A DNA stretch of 42,400 nt from Chara braunii (taxonomy: Eukaryota > Streptophyta > Charophyceae > Charales > Characeae): contig BFEA01000270.1 in assembly GCA_003427395.1 (NCBI GenBank), positions 1,851,515 to 1,893,914 on the forward strand. The letters run 5' to 3'. The notes under the pieces are model-generated. The model did not search any database and was not told the DNA's origin. It saw nothing but the letters and a program-made list of their open reading frames with translations. Below are positions 32,228 through 42,316 of the stretch, piece after piece. Numbering within the stretch: position 1 is the first letter of the stretch; every line of letters starts with the position of its first letter. The position numbers and the translations under genes were made by a program.

Positions 32228-32355
32228 TCCCTGCCTCCAGAACCTCGCCTAGGCTTCGACAGAGCTCCTGTAGAGCTCCCACAATCGGTGGGCGGGCTCC
32301 CCACAAAGTCTTGATGTGGTCATGCGGGTTGCAATACCGCCTGCCACCTTTCTCT
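32228..32355. repeat. Conserved structured block in LTR C
   Basis: Counterpart of 15259-15380 and 20830-20945. CCCACAATCGGTGGG and the downstream CCCCAC are unchanged. A short GAGCTCC duplication precedes them. The first stem is weaker here (GAACCT with AGGCTT). Confidence 0.68.
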
Positions 32356-32917
32356 CAAAACCAATAGGCTAGAGTTAGAGTAAGAAGGGCAGAAGAAGAG
32401 GTTTCAGACATTCGAGATACAAGGGAGCGATTGACTCGACTCGCAAGAGAGGGCCTTGTAATCGTCCATCGTCTGAGGGGCCCTCAGTGGTGGCCAAACA
32501 CACAGCAGCTTGGTTAACTGAGGTCAAACTGTCGGTTGTTGACTTTCTGGCAACTCTTTTATTTGCAGCAAGGTCCCCTTACAATAACCCGAGTCACTCC
32601 ACTACACTCGTGATCCCAAGTTGTTAACCAAAGGTGAGTCTGCAACCTCACTTCGCTTGTTTGTTGCCCCTTTCGCCCGGCGGCAGGATGAATAGCGTAC
32701 CGACCAAATAGACAATGTGCAACCTTCGCAACTCCTTTGTTCAGCCAAGATGAGGCGCTCTCTAGTCAACAGGTAACTCTCCAACTCTCGTGGCTCACTC
32801 CTTCGCTGCCTCTGACCTGCCCAGCAGGTGAATCCCCAACCCGGTGACTGACTCCTGCTGCTCTGTTCGACGGGATAGGCAGCGAGCCAGCCACAGGTAA
32901 GTCTTCAAACCCACGGC

Positions 32918-33411
32918 CTATGAATCCCCCGCGGCCGCGCTCATCGCGGACACGACCGCGGGCCCATGGTCAAGAAAAAATAATAATAATAATAATAATG
33001 AATTCAAAAAAATATGAAAAAAATACATCTTATGCGAAAAGTGAAGTGAACAACTTTTGCCTTGGGTTCATATCAAAATTCATTACCAAATTTGAGAGAA
33101 AAAACAAACAAAATCCTTTATTTTTCTTACTAAAAGAATAAAGTGAAGAACTTTTGTCCGAGGGATTTCTGTTTTTCATTTTTTTTTAAATCCAAAACGA
33201 AGTCAAAAAATGAAACTAAAAATATACGGTTGTAGAGCGCAAAACAACCTACAACCCCATATTTTTTGTTTTTTTTTTGGCCTATTATCCTAGGAATTAA
33301 CAATGTCGGGGTTTTCCGACCACGGCCCTTGCCCGCAGCCAACCTCGGCGGTCGGGATCCCGACCGCGGGCCGAGATTGACCCCGCGGTCATGACCGCGG
33401 GGGATTCATAG
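32918..33411. mobile_element. 494-bp MITE with perfect TIRs and 8-bp TSD
   Basis: The terminal inverted repeats are identical over 17 bp: CTATGAATCCCCCGCGG (32918-32934) and its complement (33395-33411). Perfect 8-bp duplications CCCACGGC flank it (32910-32917 and 33412-33419). Subterminal zones are packed with CCGCGG and GACCGCGGG words; the centre is AT-rich with related stretches around GTGAACAACTTTTGCC and GTGAAGAACTTTTGTCC. No coding capacity. An 8-bp TSD and repeated subterminal motifs fit a non-autonomous hAT element. The perfect ends suggest a recent insertion. Confidence 0.93.
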
Positions 33412-33780
33412 CCCACGGCTCCCCTTGCCACTTTGATTGCTCAGACGAGAAAAACGCAGAGTGAACTTATTGCTTGAGTACAGAGGCATTCGCTGCCTTT
33501 CCCAGATACACAGCAGCCGCTCACAATGAAGTCCAGCAACAGCTACGAATGGCGAAGCCCATCTAGGACTGCACAAAGCCACTGTCACAAACCAACACCC
33601 ATTCATATAAGTGTCAGCCATTCATACTGCTGCCAATTTCCAGGTACGTACTCCACTGCTCACACAGAATCACAACGAAGCCAAACAAGGAAGCTCATGC
33701 GACCTACAGGTGAGCTCCCCACCCCTTTTTCTTCTCAACAAAGTAGACAACGGATTGTCTCACAGGTAAGACTCCAATCT

Positions 33781-33848
33781 CACTCGTTGGTCTTCGCTAC
33801 TCCCTTCAGTAGGTCACTCGTCGGTCTTCGCTACTCCCTTCAGTAGGT
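33781..33848. repeat. 34-bp direct repeat, two copies, in LTR C
   Basis: A unit containing TCTTCGCTACTCCCTTCAG starts at 33781 and again at 33815. It belongs to a loose series of 50-90-bp pyrimidine-rich repeats across 32640-34080, several beginning with splice-donor-like CAGGTAAG or CAGGTGAG. Confidence 0.75.
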
Positions 33849-35061
33849 TCTGCAGCGACCTCGACAGTAAGTAGGCTTCCAATTTTCCGGCCGGTCCCTT
33901 CGCTATTGTTGGGATAAACAACGTACACCTGTCCCGATGGTAAACCTCAAAAACTCAGTTGGTAACTTTCTGGCTTCACGGCCGGCCCCACGCTACCCCC
34001 TTTGATTACACAAGCGGAGTCGGATGGATTCTTCGTGAGTTCACAAAAATACACCTCACGTAGTCAACTAGTAAGTCTCTCCTTCTCTCTTCCGTCCCAC
34101 TGCCTCTTACCTCCTCTCCTTCTCGGATGCATCAGATCGCTTATGCGGCTTGATACATTTGGCGTTATTAGTATCAGCCACGGTCAAAGTCGAAGCGACG
34201 AACATGCGCCACAGTCACTACCGAACTGACTGACACGACACTGACGGCGATCTCGATGGTGAAATAGTCTTTGATCACGAAGACTTCAATGAGGGCATCT
34301 ATTATGAAGAGTTGATATACACTATGGTAGGCCACAGTCTGCTCCTCAAATGGGCAGAACGTGAGTGAATCTTTCCCTATACATGGGAAGATACACTTCA
34401 GTTCCGAAATTCTCCCCTGAGCGCAACTTCTAGTATCGACACAGGCCATACCACTCTCCTACAAGCAAAATTGACATCGCCATTACGGTCCCATCGCCTT
34501 AAAACCCCAGCTTAATACTTTATTTCACCCGGTACGAAGAATCGAGTGAATCTACGGTCCTTTCGTCCGCCATATCCGCCCTTTTTTCATACCTCCGTGC
34601 AACTCCCTTTTCAGCCAACTCCTTTTTCTAGTCACTTTCCATAAGTTATGTCTTCAGAATCGGGGTCGCCTACCCTGAACCCCCCGATTCAGATCCTCGT
34701 TAACCCGATTCCATCAAGGAACGGATATATGCGTTTTCCTGCCCTAACTACTCATTCCCTTCTCGACTCAGCCGCGCACCCATTTTCCTTTCTTCCTCCC
34801 TTTCTACCGCTCCTCTCCTCAATCTAGCCACACTACCTAGTTCGCCCAACCCAAAAACCTTTATCTGTCATCTCCTCCCGCCCGTTCTCGTCGAAAAACA
34901 AGCACGCTGTAATTTTTACTTCCTCGATAATTTCTTACCTCGTCGTATTCTTTGCTTCTTTTTTCGAGTGTACCTGGAGCAAGCTCACGTCCGGGTTCAC
35001 ACTTCCCTCTTTGTCACTCCTTTCATTTCTCCTCCGATCCTCTTATGCTTTCTTGCACTAT

Positions 35062-35065
<4 letters not shown>

Positions 35066-35145
<80 letters not shown>
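35066..35145. repeat. (TC)40 microsatellite
   Basis: An uninterrupted CT/TC run of about 80 bases inside LTR C. It is absent from the matching part of LTRs A and B, so it expanded in this copy. Confidence 0.98.
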
Positions 35146-35148
<3 letters not shown>

Positions 35149-36530
35149 ACTCCTTCTATACTACCATTCCCTCCCTTTTGCACGGTCACATCCGTTCTAT
35201 CCCTCGTATTCCGATGCTTTCACACCTCCTCGTGGCTAACGCACTCCCGTACTTTCACAGCTCCTCGTAGTCAGCGCACTCCCGTAGCAACTGCTCCCGC
35301 TGCTAACAATCGGGTAGGCCCCTCGACTGCTGAACTGCCCAGAGGGGAACTTCGGAAGGAAGCAATTACTAGGTGGTTTTCCCTCCCCTGGCCTCATTCC
35401 ATTGGCTAAGCGCCGCTACGGACCCTGGCCCCTTACGACAACTAGGTTCAGACAAAACCATGCGCACTCTCCAGCCTACACAGGAGCTACACCAACTTCC
35501 TGTGTATCGTTCCAAATTTTACGGATCTTCCGGAGGACTCTATAGCAATCCCACGATTGGGACTACCTAGGGCTGGTTCAGACACCGGACCTACTAGCTG
35601 TTTTTAGGCTTGTCTACATATACGCTGGTTCCCAAACTTCGGGTCCATCGCCCCACCGCCTTGGCTCCCAACGGACAATCAGCACGGGCTCAAAAGTTAT
35701 GCTCTCGTTCAACCCTTTCGCAACAGATCACGGCTGGCCTCTCCACGCAGATCCTTCCTACGTCGCGGTCACATCTACATCCGAGCTTGGCAAACCACAA
35801 GGGTGATATCATCCTCGCTCCTTAAGTGTGGTTCCAAATTAACAACTTAAACAAGACTTGAAGACTGAGCAAAAGACATCATGGCTACGATACCTCAAGC
35901 TATCGAAATCGCAAGGGGGAGAGGAAGAGGATTGTGGGACCTCCTAACCCCACCAGACAGACCCCGCCGCCGGCGCCTGTGGTAAAACCAAAGGGGATAG
36001 CCATGTCGCGCCCCGAACCCCCTCTGGTCCTTTTTTTGCTACTCTGATATTCCCACGTTGTTGCCACTCGGTCTCGATACCTAAATTTCTTTGATAAAAC
36101 TCTGATGTTATCACCAATAGTACTAGGCCGAAGGCTGAGTCTAGTATTGACGAACACCTAAATAAGAGGATACAGTGCGATGCGCGGATGTGCCGAAATG
36201 TTTTCAAAATCTCATTATTGTCGATGCCGTCCTCCGCACTTACGCACAGATCATGGTCAGGTGGACCAATAAAAAAGTAAAGTATATTTTAATCCTATTA
36301 AAATTTTGGCCGGCACAGCGTCGTCTCTACAATCATCAATAAGGAAAAAGATCACGAGTGCCTTAAGTTTGTGCGCCCACACACTCTCTATTCTAGTCAA
36401 TCATCCAGTCAATATAAACCGCAGACACGGCCATGACTCGTGCGGCATACTCAGACTTTAACTAAGGTTATTTTCTATTATTTTTAAAAACCAGGGCGGA
36501 TACCCTTGTAAGGGTATTCGCACCGACAAC

Positions 36531-37378
36531 GTGTCGATCCTTGACGCCGGCAAGTGGGCAGAGTGGTGGAACGCGTACGCCGCGCTCAGCTTCTGTCTCC
36601 TTGAGGTGGTGTTCCATTGGGTGGAGCCGGTCGATAAGGACGAAGAAGACCAACTCCTCGATGATGACGTGGAGCTATTGATAATCCAAGTGTGGAGAAT
36701 GGACACGGAAGGAGAGTTGTTGGAGATTCTGTTCGGGAAGGTGAGGGACGACCATTTGGAGTCGATCAAGAGCAAGATCCTGGTGTTCCCGGCTTAACTC
36801 CTGGACGACCTGCCTCTAGATATCCTTTCGTACTGTGACGAGCAGCCCACACCGCGGCCGCTTACCCGCACGTTTGTACCACATCTGTTGTGGTTCACGT
36901 ATACGGAGCTTAACGGTAACAATTGTTACTACCCCTCCTCATACCACTATCTGGTCATCGACGTGACCGATCTCACCTTGTCGTCCGAAGAGTGGAGGTG
37001 GAAGGAGAAGTCGATGACAAAGAGGTAGAGGAAGAGAGAGAGGAAGAAAGTGAGAAGAAGAAAACTCGGGGACGAAATCGGACGACCTCGATTACCGCGA
37101 GTTCGAGGAAGGCGAGTTGAAAGAAAGTGAGTCAGGCGGATCGGGCAGTTATGGCGAACGGAGTGGGGAGGAAGACGAAGCTGCAGCCCAGAAGAGGCCG
37201 GAAAGGGTAGAAGGAAAGCGGTCGGTGGAAGAGTCGGACGGACCCGCGGCGTGGTGTCGGGGCCGTACCCTGAAGGACTTTCGAGCCTTGGTCGACCCCA
37301 CTGCGGGTCCCACTTGGCTCGACCTGCCCACGCTCACTCTCAGGGCGCGGGTCGTTCGTCCCAGAGGCACCCCCACCT
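36531..37378 (+). pseudogene. Degenerate coding region of unknown family
   Basis: I do not recognise this protein. From 36531 the frame reads WAEWWNAYAALSFCLLEVVF, then acidic stretches, and is open to a TAA at 36795. It continues in the same frame (LLDDLPLDILSYCDEQPTPR, VPHLLWFTYTELNG, YHYLVIDVTDL) to about 37026. Two frame changes (about 36975-37050) are needed to follow an acidic EEEREEESEKK segment into DDLDYREFEEGELKESES and WCRGRTLKDFRALVDPTAG, ending TAG at 37376-37378. The continuity across breaks suggests a real gene of about 280 codons, now dead. It starts right at the LTR C edge, so its 5' end may have been cut off by the insertion. An unfamiliar retroelement ORF or a host gene fragment are both possible. 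Confidence 0.5.
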
Positions 37379-38290
37379 AGTGTTATGAGATGGATGGGGT
37401 TGGGCCAATAGGGCGAGAGAGCTCAACATTGGGGATGTAGCTCAGCCCTCTGGCCGGGTGGTAGCCTCACTGGTCTAAGTCCGCAGGCGTAAGGTTTTCG
37501 ATTCTCCGTTTGTCTTACCAGGCAATTGCTCCTTCCAATACTCAGGCAGTCCAGGGAGGTTCATTGAGAGTTTTCTCTTCTTTACGGTGCGTAGGCTAAA
37601 CGTTCTCCTTAGGCCACGCACTCCTTCACTAACGGCCCTAGTTTCCTATAGCATCATCGGGGCAGCTCGTCCCTCTGCCCCTAGCCCCTATCTTTCCTCT
37701 AGTCGGCCTACGCATACATCTCCCAGGTCTCGTGACCACCCTTAGTCCTTCCAGGCGGTCATACCAAACTCGCGACCTAGCCACAACCACACATCACGGC
37801 AAAGTCAGGCTCAAACCCCATCCCCGACCCTTAGTCTTTTCAGGTCCCGCTAGTCATGCGATCGTCAAAGCCCAAAGTCCATTCCGGTCGTTTGAGATTC
37901 AAACCCCTTTCCTCATGCCAGTTCCCTGGTGATGAAGTCCCAAGCTTAGTTCTAGTTCCTTGGATATGACTTCCCTTTTCCCCTCCCTCTTCCACTTCTC
38001 CTTTCAGTCTATGGTCAGCTCCTGTTACTAGGGTTGTGGAGTCCTTCCCTCTAGAAGGGCTAAGGGGACCCCAGCAAGCCTCTCCTTCTACCTTACAGCC
38101 TTAGGGCTATGGCGGACCACCTCCCCTAGCTTCTAGTCCTCCTTTTGGACCACCTCCCCTAGCTTCTAGTCCTCCTTCCTACCTCAAAATACCATAACCA
38201 TGCTTCAAGGCTAGCACCGGCTCACTCCTCCTTGCCCTACTCTCACTAGTGCTCTCACGGGCTCAAACTAGCAGCATGGGCACCTCTCAT
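37379..38290. other. Pyrimidine-rich stretch, no gene seen
   Basis: C/T-rich DNA without coding signal. It includes the tRNA-like relic at 37431-37507 and a 33-bp direct repeat at 38114-38179 (GGACCACCTCCCCTAGC twice). Confidence 0.5.
37431..37507 (+). other. tRNA-like relic (possible SINE head)
   Basis: GGGGATGTAGCTCAG resembles the 5' end and A box of plant tRNA-Ala, with GGTGGTAG following after an 11-base excess. AGGTTTTCGATTCTCC at 37492-37507 resembles a B box. The 3' acceptor arm does not pair, and no anticodon arm fits, so it is not a working tRNA. A tRNA pseudogene or the head of an old SINE is possible. Confidence 0.3.
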
Positions 38291-38307
38291 GCTCAAATGG
38301 GAGTGGC

Positions 38308-38473
38308 NGGCAGCACTCCCAGCTTANGTAGGCTGGAACTAGTGCACCGCCTAGCCCCTAGGCCTCTCCAAGTNCCCCCTTGGTAGGCCGNNGTACCTCC
38401 AAGGCCAAAATTCAAGTTTTGGCCTCTCNNGAGGTACNCGGGCCCTATTTTGGNCAGNTANATGNAGCCGAAN
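38308..38473. other. Stretch with 13 unresolved bases and a strong inverted repeat
   Basis: Thirteen N positions are scattered here. Around them GTACCTC (38393-38399) pairs with GAGGTAC (38431-38437), and inside it AGGCCAAAA (38402-38410) pairs with TTTTGGCCT (38417-38425). Strong secondary structure may explain the poor base calls. No gene. Confidence 0.8.
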
Positions 38474-38670
38474 TGGCTGGTACCACTTCGGACCACTCAT
38501 AGGCCTACCCCGGCCTCTTTTCCTTCCCAAGCTGCTGTCTTTTTGGGGTACCCATGCCCAAAATGCTGCCTTTGGTGAAAATTGAGGGCCTAAAGGCCCT
38601 TTTCTCGTCTTTTTCCAGATGTAGGTGCTTTTGGAGTAGGCCGTTGCATTTTTCGAGTGGCGGCATCCAT

Positions 38671-38700
38671 CTCAGCCTTGGATCTGGCTGAGATCCAAGG
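38671..38700. repeat. Two overlapping, mutually exclusive stem-loops
   Basis: CTCAGCC (38671-38677) pairs with GGCTGAG (38686-38692). CCTTGGATC (38676-38684) pairs with GATCCAAGG (38692-38700). The arms overlap, so only one can form at a time. Chance is possible in a single copy. Confidence 0.55.
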
Positions 38701-38925
38701 TCCACAATGCTCCGGCCTCTTTTCAAGTCTCCTTACCTCCAAAATTGAGGCCTTTGCTTCAATTTTTAACTTCCTGATGAATCTGGCCCAACCCTTGGGC
38801 CAAATTCCTTGTTTTGTCTTTTTCCTTGCTTTGTTTTTCCCTCCATTTTGTTGCCACCTCATTCTGGAGCTAGCCGGCCAACTCACATCAGCATTTTTCT
38901 GCATTTTTGCTGATTTAACTTAGAT

Positions 38926-38964
38926 ATTGCAGAGATAATACCCCAAGGGCCTTATCTCTGCAAT
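38926..38964. repeat. 13-bp perfect stem-loop
   Basis: ATTGCAGAGATAA (38926-38938) and TTATCTCTGCAAT (38952-38964) flank a 13-base loop (TACCCCAAGGGCC). There is no T-run after it and no gene nearby. It could be the end of a small foldback repeat. Confidence 0.75.
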
Positions 38965-40050
38965 CCGGACTGCCCTCCTAGAATCTTGGAGGGATGAGGT
39001 CATCATTGAGACCTGCCAGTCCCTACTGCTGCAGTCCCAACCTGGCGGCATTTTTTTCTCCACCTTTTTCTCCCTCTCTGTTTCTTCTTCCTCCTTTTTC
39101 TCCCCCTTTTCTCTCCTTCCTCCTTTATTTCTACTGGGACAAGTGTCCAACAACTATTTTCCCTCTTTCTAGCAATTGAACCCCACCCAAAGTCTGATTT
39201 TGCAGCCGGCACATGGCCGTTGTGCCTCGGACTGCAGTCTCGGCACCCCCGCGGCTCTAGGGGCTCCATTTGGCCGCCACTACTCCCCGTCTAGGTCCCT
39301 TTCACTCCGATTTTCCCCGGGCAACCCTCTTTCCTTGCGGCCCTCCTGAAACTTTATTTTTCTTGGCCCGGCTGGCCCCGACCATTCCGGATTGTCAGCC
39401 AGGCCTCCTTGCCGCTACTGCTCTACTTTTCCCGCGGCCTTCCGCGCCGGCGCTTGCCGCGGCGGTGCTTGGTGTATTTTTCCCAATCTGACCCATGGTC
39501 CAGATGGGGTCGTCCACAGGCGCCACCTGGCTATTTTTACCGTCTACCCCATTCAGTTCAGGACTCCTCTGGGGCATCCCAGGTCCTTTCCAAATTTATC
39601 GCGTCACCCCCGCTCCTTTTCATTTTGTCAGTGATTCCCCATCGACGCCCCAACTTTTTCTTGCTTTTCCGCTAATCTTAGTTTCTCCCGTCTTTTCCGG
39701 CTTCGCCCCGGGTGATGTTCCTGTTTTCCCTTGGTCCGTCTGGCGTCCTCGTCGTCCAATTGCCGGCTATTTCGCCGACGTCTTCTAATACTTGTTTCTT
39801 CGTGGCCTCCTGATACTTAGTTCCAACGACTGCTCCTGACACTTCCCTGTTCACAAGCTGCGTCTTCTGCGTTTGCATATTCATAGCCGTCTCTCCTGAT
39901 TTTGCCAGCTTCCCTCGTCGTTTTCTACCCGATAGGCCGCTCTCCCGAGACGACCCGTCTTTTCCGCATCTCGTCACTGCTCCCGATTGCACAAATCAGC
40001 CAAATCCAAGTTCTCGAGTGACGGGAATTCATTCGGGACCCACCGGTCCT
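38965..40050. other. Pyrimidine-rich stretch, no gene seen
   Basis: Strong C/T bias on the plus strand (39030-39130 is nearly pure pyrimidine). Open frames of 60-105 codons occur on both strands, but they are low-complexity and overlap each other. If the motif at 40051-40089 is a polypurine tract, the stretch leftward from 40056 could be a minus-strand 3' LTR beginning TGTCAGGACC. Confidence 0.4.
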
Positions 40051-40089
40051 GACACATTCCCCCCACTCATTCGCGATGTCCTCATCGCG
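40051..40089 (-). promoter_or_regulatory. Polypurine-tract-like motif with adjoining hairpin, copy 1
   Basis: On the minus strand a hairpin CGCGATG/CATCGCG (40072-40089) is followed by GAGTGGGGGGAATG and TGTCAGGACC. A G-rich purine tract directly before TG is the usual junction between the internal region and 3' LTR of a Ty3/gypsy element. The same hairpin plus tract recurs at 41301-41333. No integrase is recognisable upstream (to the right). Confidence 0.5.
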
Positions 40090-40960
40090 CATTAGTCCAT
40101 AGTTAGTAGGAATCTGGAGACACAGACGGGGGGGGGATGGAGGGGAGGGTCAAGATGGGCGGTTTTTCTCGTGGGTTCCTTTTGTCTTTACCCCCTCAGG
40201 GCGGGAAAGGGTATGGGGGTCGGGGTTTCCTCTTTAAGCTTTCTCCTTTCTTCCTACAGCTTAGACGAAGCTGCTTATTTTCGTCATAGCTCTGCCTCTT
40301 TATCTTCCTCTCCACCGAGACACAAGTTTCCTTCTCAGTCAACTCTGTATACCCAGTAGGGCAGCCCGGCGTTCCTTTGACTACAGTAACACGAGGCAGG
40401 CGAGGCTCTCCTTGCTTCCTGCTCTTAATTCCCAGCAGACGGACTTCCTCCCCGGTCTGACCATTCGTCGCCCCAGTCCGGTTGGTTTTTCCTGCCTTGG
40501 TTTTGTTGATAACAAATTGTAGGCAAGTCTTTGGATGTGACTCAATGTCAGGCATCTGCTCCGGAAGAGGGGATGTTCGTCCAGTACAACCGCCGCCTTT
40601 GCTGTGGTGATACCCACTTCGAATTGATGAACACAGGCACCACTCCCCTTTGCTGCATTATAACCTTGATTCCATCTCTCCGCCACTTCCCACTGCTCCC
40701 TTCTTTCCCCTGGGTCATTTTTTTCGACCTTTTCTAAGGTCCTGCCAATCCTGCCTGCGTCTCACCCTAGTTACCTCATCGCTCTGTCGTTCATTACCCC
40801 CTTCCCTTGTACTTTCGTTTTGCCCGTTTTCTTTGATCCTTTGTAGATTTTGGAAAGGCCGTCCTTTTCTTCCCCCCCACTCAAATACAAGAACACCCCC
40901 CCCCTTTTCTCTTTTCTCATTCCATTTTTACTTTGTTTTCTTTATTTCCTCTCGGCAGCT
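40090..40960. other. No gene recognised
   Basis: Runs of G (about 40128-40137) and C (about 40875 and 40897) and overlapping short frames on both strands are present. None has a recognisable domain. Confidence 0.4.
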
Positions 40961-41235
40961 CTTTTGTGACCCGGCTCAACCACGACCAAAGGCAATTTTC
41001 ACACTCCATATGACCGCCTCCTTTATGGCCCAGCTCAGCCAAGTCCAGTGCAATTCTCACAATCCATCTGACCAGGCACCTTTATGGCCCAACTCAGCCA
41101 AGTCCAATGCAATTCTCACAATCCATCTGGCCAGGGACCTTTATGGCCCAGCTCAGCCAAGTCCAATGCAATTCTCACAATCCATCTGGCCAGGCACCTT
41201 TATGGCCCAGCTGAGCCAAGTCTAGTGCAATTTTC
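40961..41235. repeat. 59-bp tandem repeat, about 4.5 units
   Basis: CCTTTATGGCCCAGCTCAGC-type units begin at 41020, 41079, 41138 and 41197, exactly 59 bases apart. A degenerate unit precedes them from about 40961. Inner units differ at only a few positions. Because 59 is not a multiple of three, the peptide repeat changes frame each unit, so the open frame across it is not a real protein. Confidence 0.93.
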
Positions 41236-41300
41236 TTTGTCCGTCTTTTCCTGGTACTTTTACTTCTCTGCACGCTTTGTCCCTAGGTAGATGGCACACC

Positions 41301-41333
41301 TTCCCCCCACTCAATCGCGATGTCCCCATCGCG
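41301..41333 (-). promoter_or_regulatory. Polypurine-tract-like motif with adjoining hairpin, copy 2
   Basis: TTCCCCCCACTCAATCGCG on the plus strand matches copy 1 closely. The hairpin arms CGCGATG (41316-41322) and CATCGCG (41327-41333) are identical; only the loop and flanks differ. On the minus strand the tract ends before TGTGCCATCTACC. Confidence 0.5.
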
Positions 41334-42255
41334 TTACAGGTTCTCACTTGGAGGCACGCAGACCTTGCCTGCCGACTGAGTAAGCGGATGTCGGCCTATC
41401 AGCAAGAGGAAGGGTGATCAGTCCTTCCCTTGTTGATAACTCACCTCATCCCCTACCCTAGTCCAGCGGCCACCAACTCGGAGATAGGCATCATCATGGA
41501 GGTGCCTCCTCGCAACCGTGAGACAGGTCTAGTCCCTATCTCCCAGAACCCCATCCTGCCCGAGAGTGGCTCCCTCACGAATCATTCCTCCCAAAGTAGT
41601 ATGTTTTGCGAATCCGGCCTCATCCAATCCAAGAGAGTTGGGGCTCTCGATTAGTCCGCGAGTGCAGTTACGAAGACCTCGCAATTAGTCCAGAAACGGT
41701 TGTAATGCTCCGGCAGGGTAGTGTCAATGCCCCGTGGTGGCCGCGGACTCCACCCGGAACTCCGCCAAGCCCCTCCCCTTGGACAGTGCCACCCAACTTA
41801 GTGCGGGCAGCCGAGGTCCGACCCAAACGGCCATGGCACCCCTCTATGACATGGCGTGTGGTTGGAGAGGACAAAATAGACTAGATGAGAATGACTTCCT
41901 TGCCCATTTGGCTCTCTCGCCCTTTGACGTTTAGGCATTCAACAGGAGGCGCAGTTTGAACTCCCCGACTAGAGCTCATTATCAGGGTCAGTTCCAGACG
42001 TCCCGCACCGATCCAAGTGGTAGGTGCCTTAGTCCTTTAACCCTCATCCTCTTAAAAGAGAAGTGTGTCGTGCTGATACTTTTTCCCTTAAAGGGATAGA
42101 GGTTTTGGGGTCGCGGTGCGTGCACCGGTATCCCCCTCTCGCTGAGGCCAAAGACTGGAAGAAAAAGGAAATCCATTTCAATGCCATTTCCAAATTCATT
42201 TCAAGTTGCATAGGGTCCCCTGTTTATGCAATGCAATTTCTAATACTCAATCCAA
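41334..42255. other. No gene recognised
   Basis: Short frames (for example 41606-41884 on + and 41668-41874 on -) overlap and show no domain. On the - strand this would be the region upstream of the second purine tract, where integrase could be expected, but none is seen. Confidence 0.4.
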
Positions 42256-42309
42256 TTCCAATGCTCAGTCTCATTCCGATGCTCAATCTCAGTCCAATGT
42301 TTGATGCGA
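42256..42309. repeat. 18-bp tandem repeat, three units
   Basis: TTCCAATGCTCAGTCTCA-like units start at 42256, 42274 and 42292. The third is diverged. Confidence 0.85.
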
Positions 42310-42316
42310 TTATTTC

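Larger units (their letters stand above)
28809..36528 (-). mobile_element. LTR C, 5' LTR of element 2 (7,720 bp)
   Basis: It begins TGCCGAACGCATCGG directly after the PBS and ends CGCACCGACA at 36528, where unrelated DNA starts. It aligns along its whole length with LTR A in the same block order: short leading block, AT microsatellite, ~120-bp repeats, hairpin array, conserved block, pyrimidine-rich stretch and promoter-like end. A recent 494-bp MITE (plus its 8-bp duplication) and a TC microsatellite account for much of the extra length; without the MITE it is about 7.2 kb. No gene is recognised. By eye it has diverged by roughly a fifth from LTR A in the first 120 bases. Confidence 0.85.

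Noticed and set aside
35011-35409. Ser/Leu-repeat protein
   Set aside because: It is translation of the (TC)40 microsatellite.
37431-37507. Functional tRNA-Ala
   Set aside because: The acceptor arm does not pair, the D-loop region has about 11 extra bases and no anticodon arm can be placed.
38926-38964. Stem-loop as a transcription terminator
   Set aside because: No T-run follows, no gene precedes it, and intrinsic terminators of that kind are bacterial.
38920-39270. Lys/Glu/Arg-rich minus-strand frames as a nuclear protein
   Set aside because: They are the complement of a nearly pure pyrimidine stretch, overlap each other in different frames and show no domain.
40650-41225. 191-codon frame as a repeat protein
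   Set aside because: Its second half is the 59-bp minisatellite, whose period is not a multiple of three, and the first half is pyrimidine-rich low complexity.
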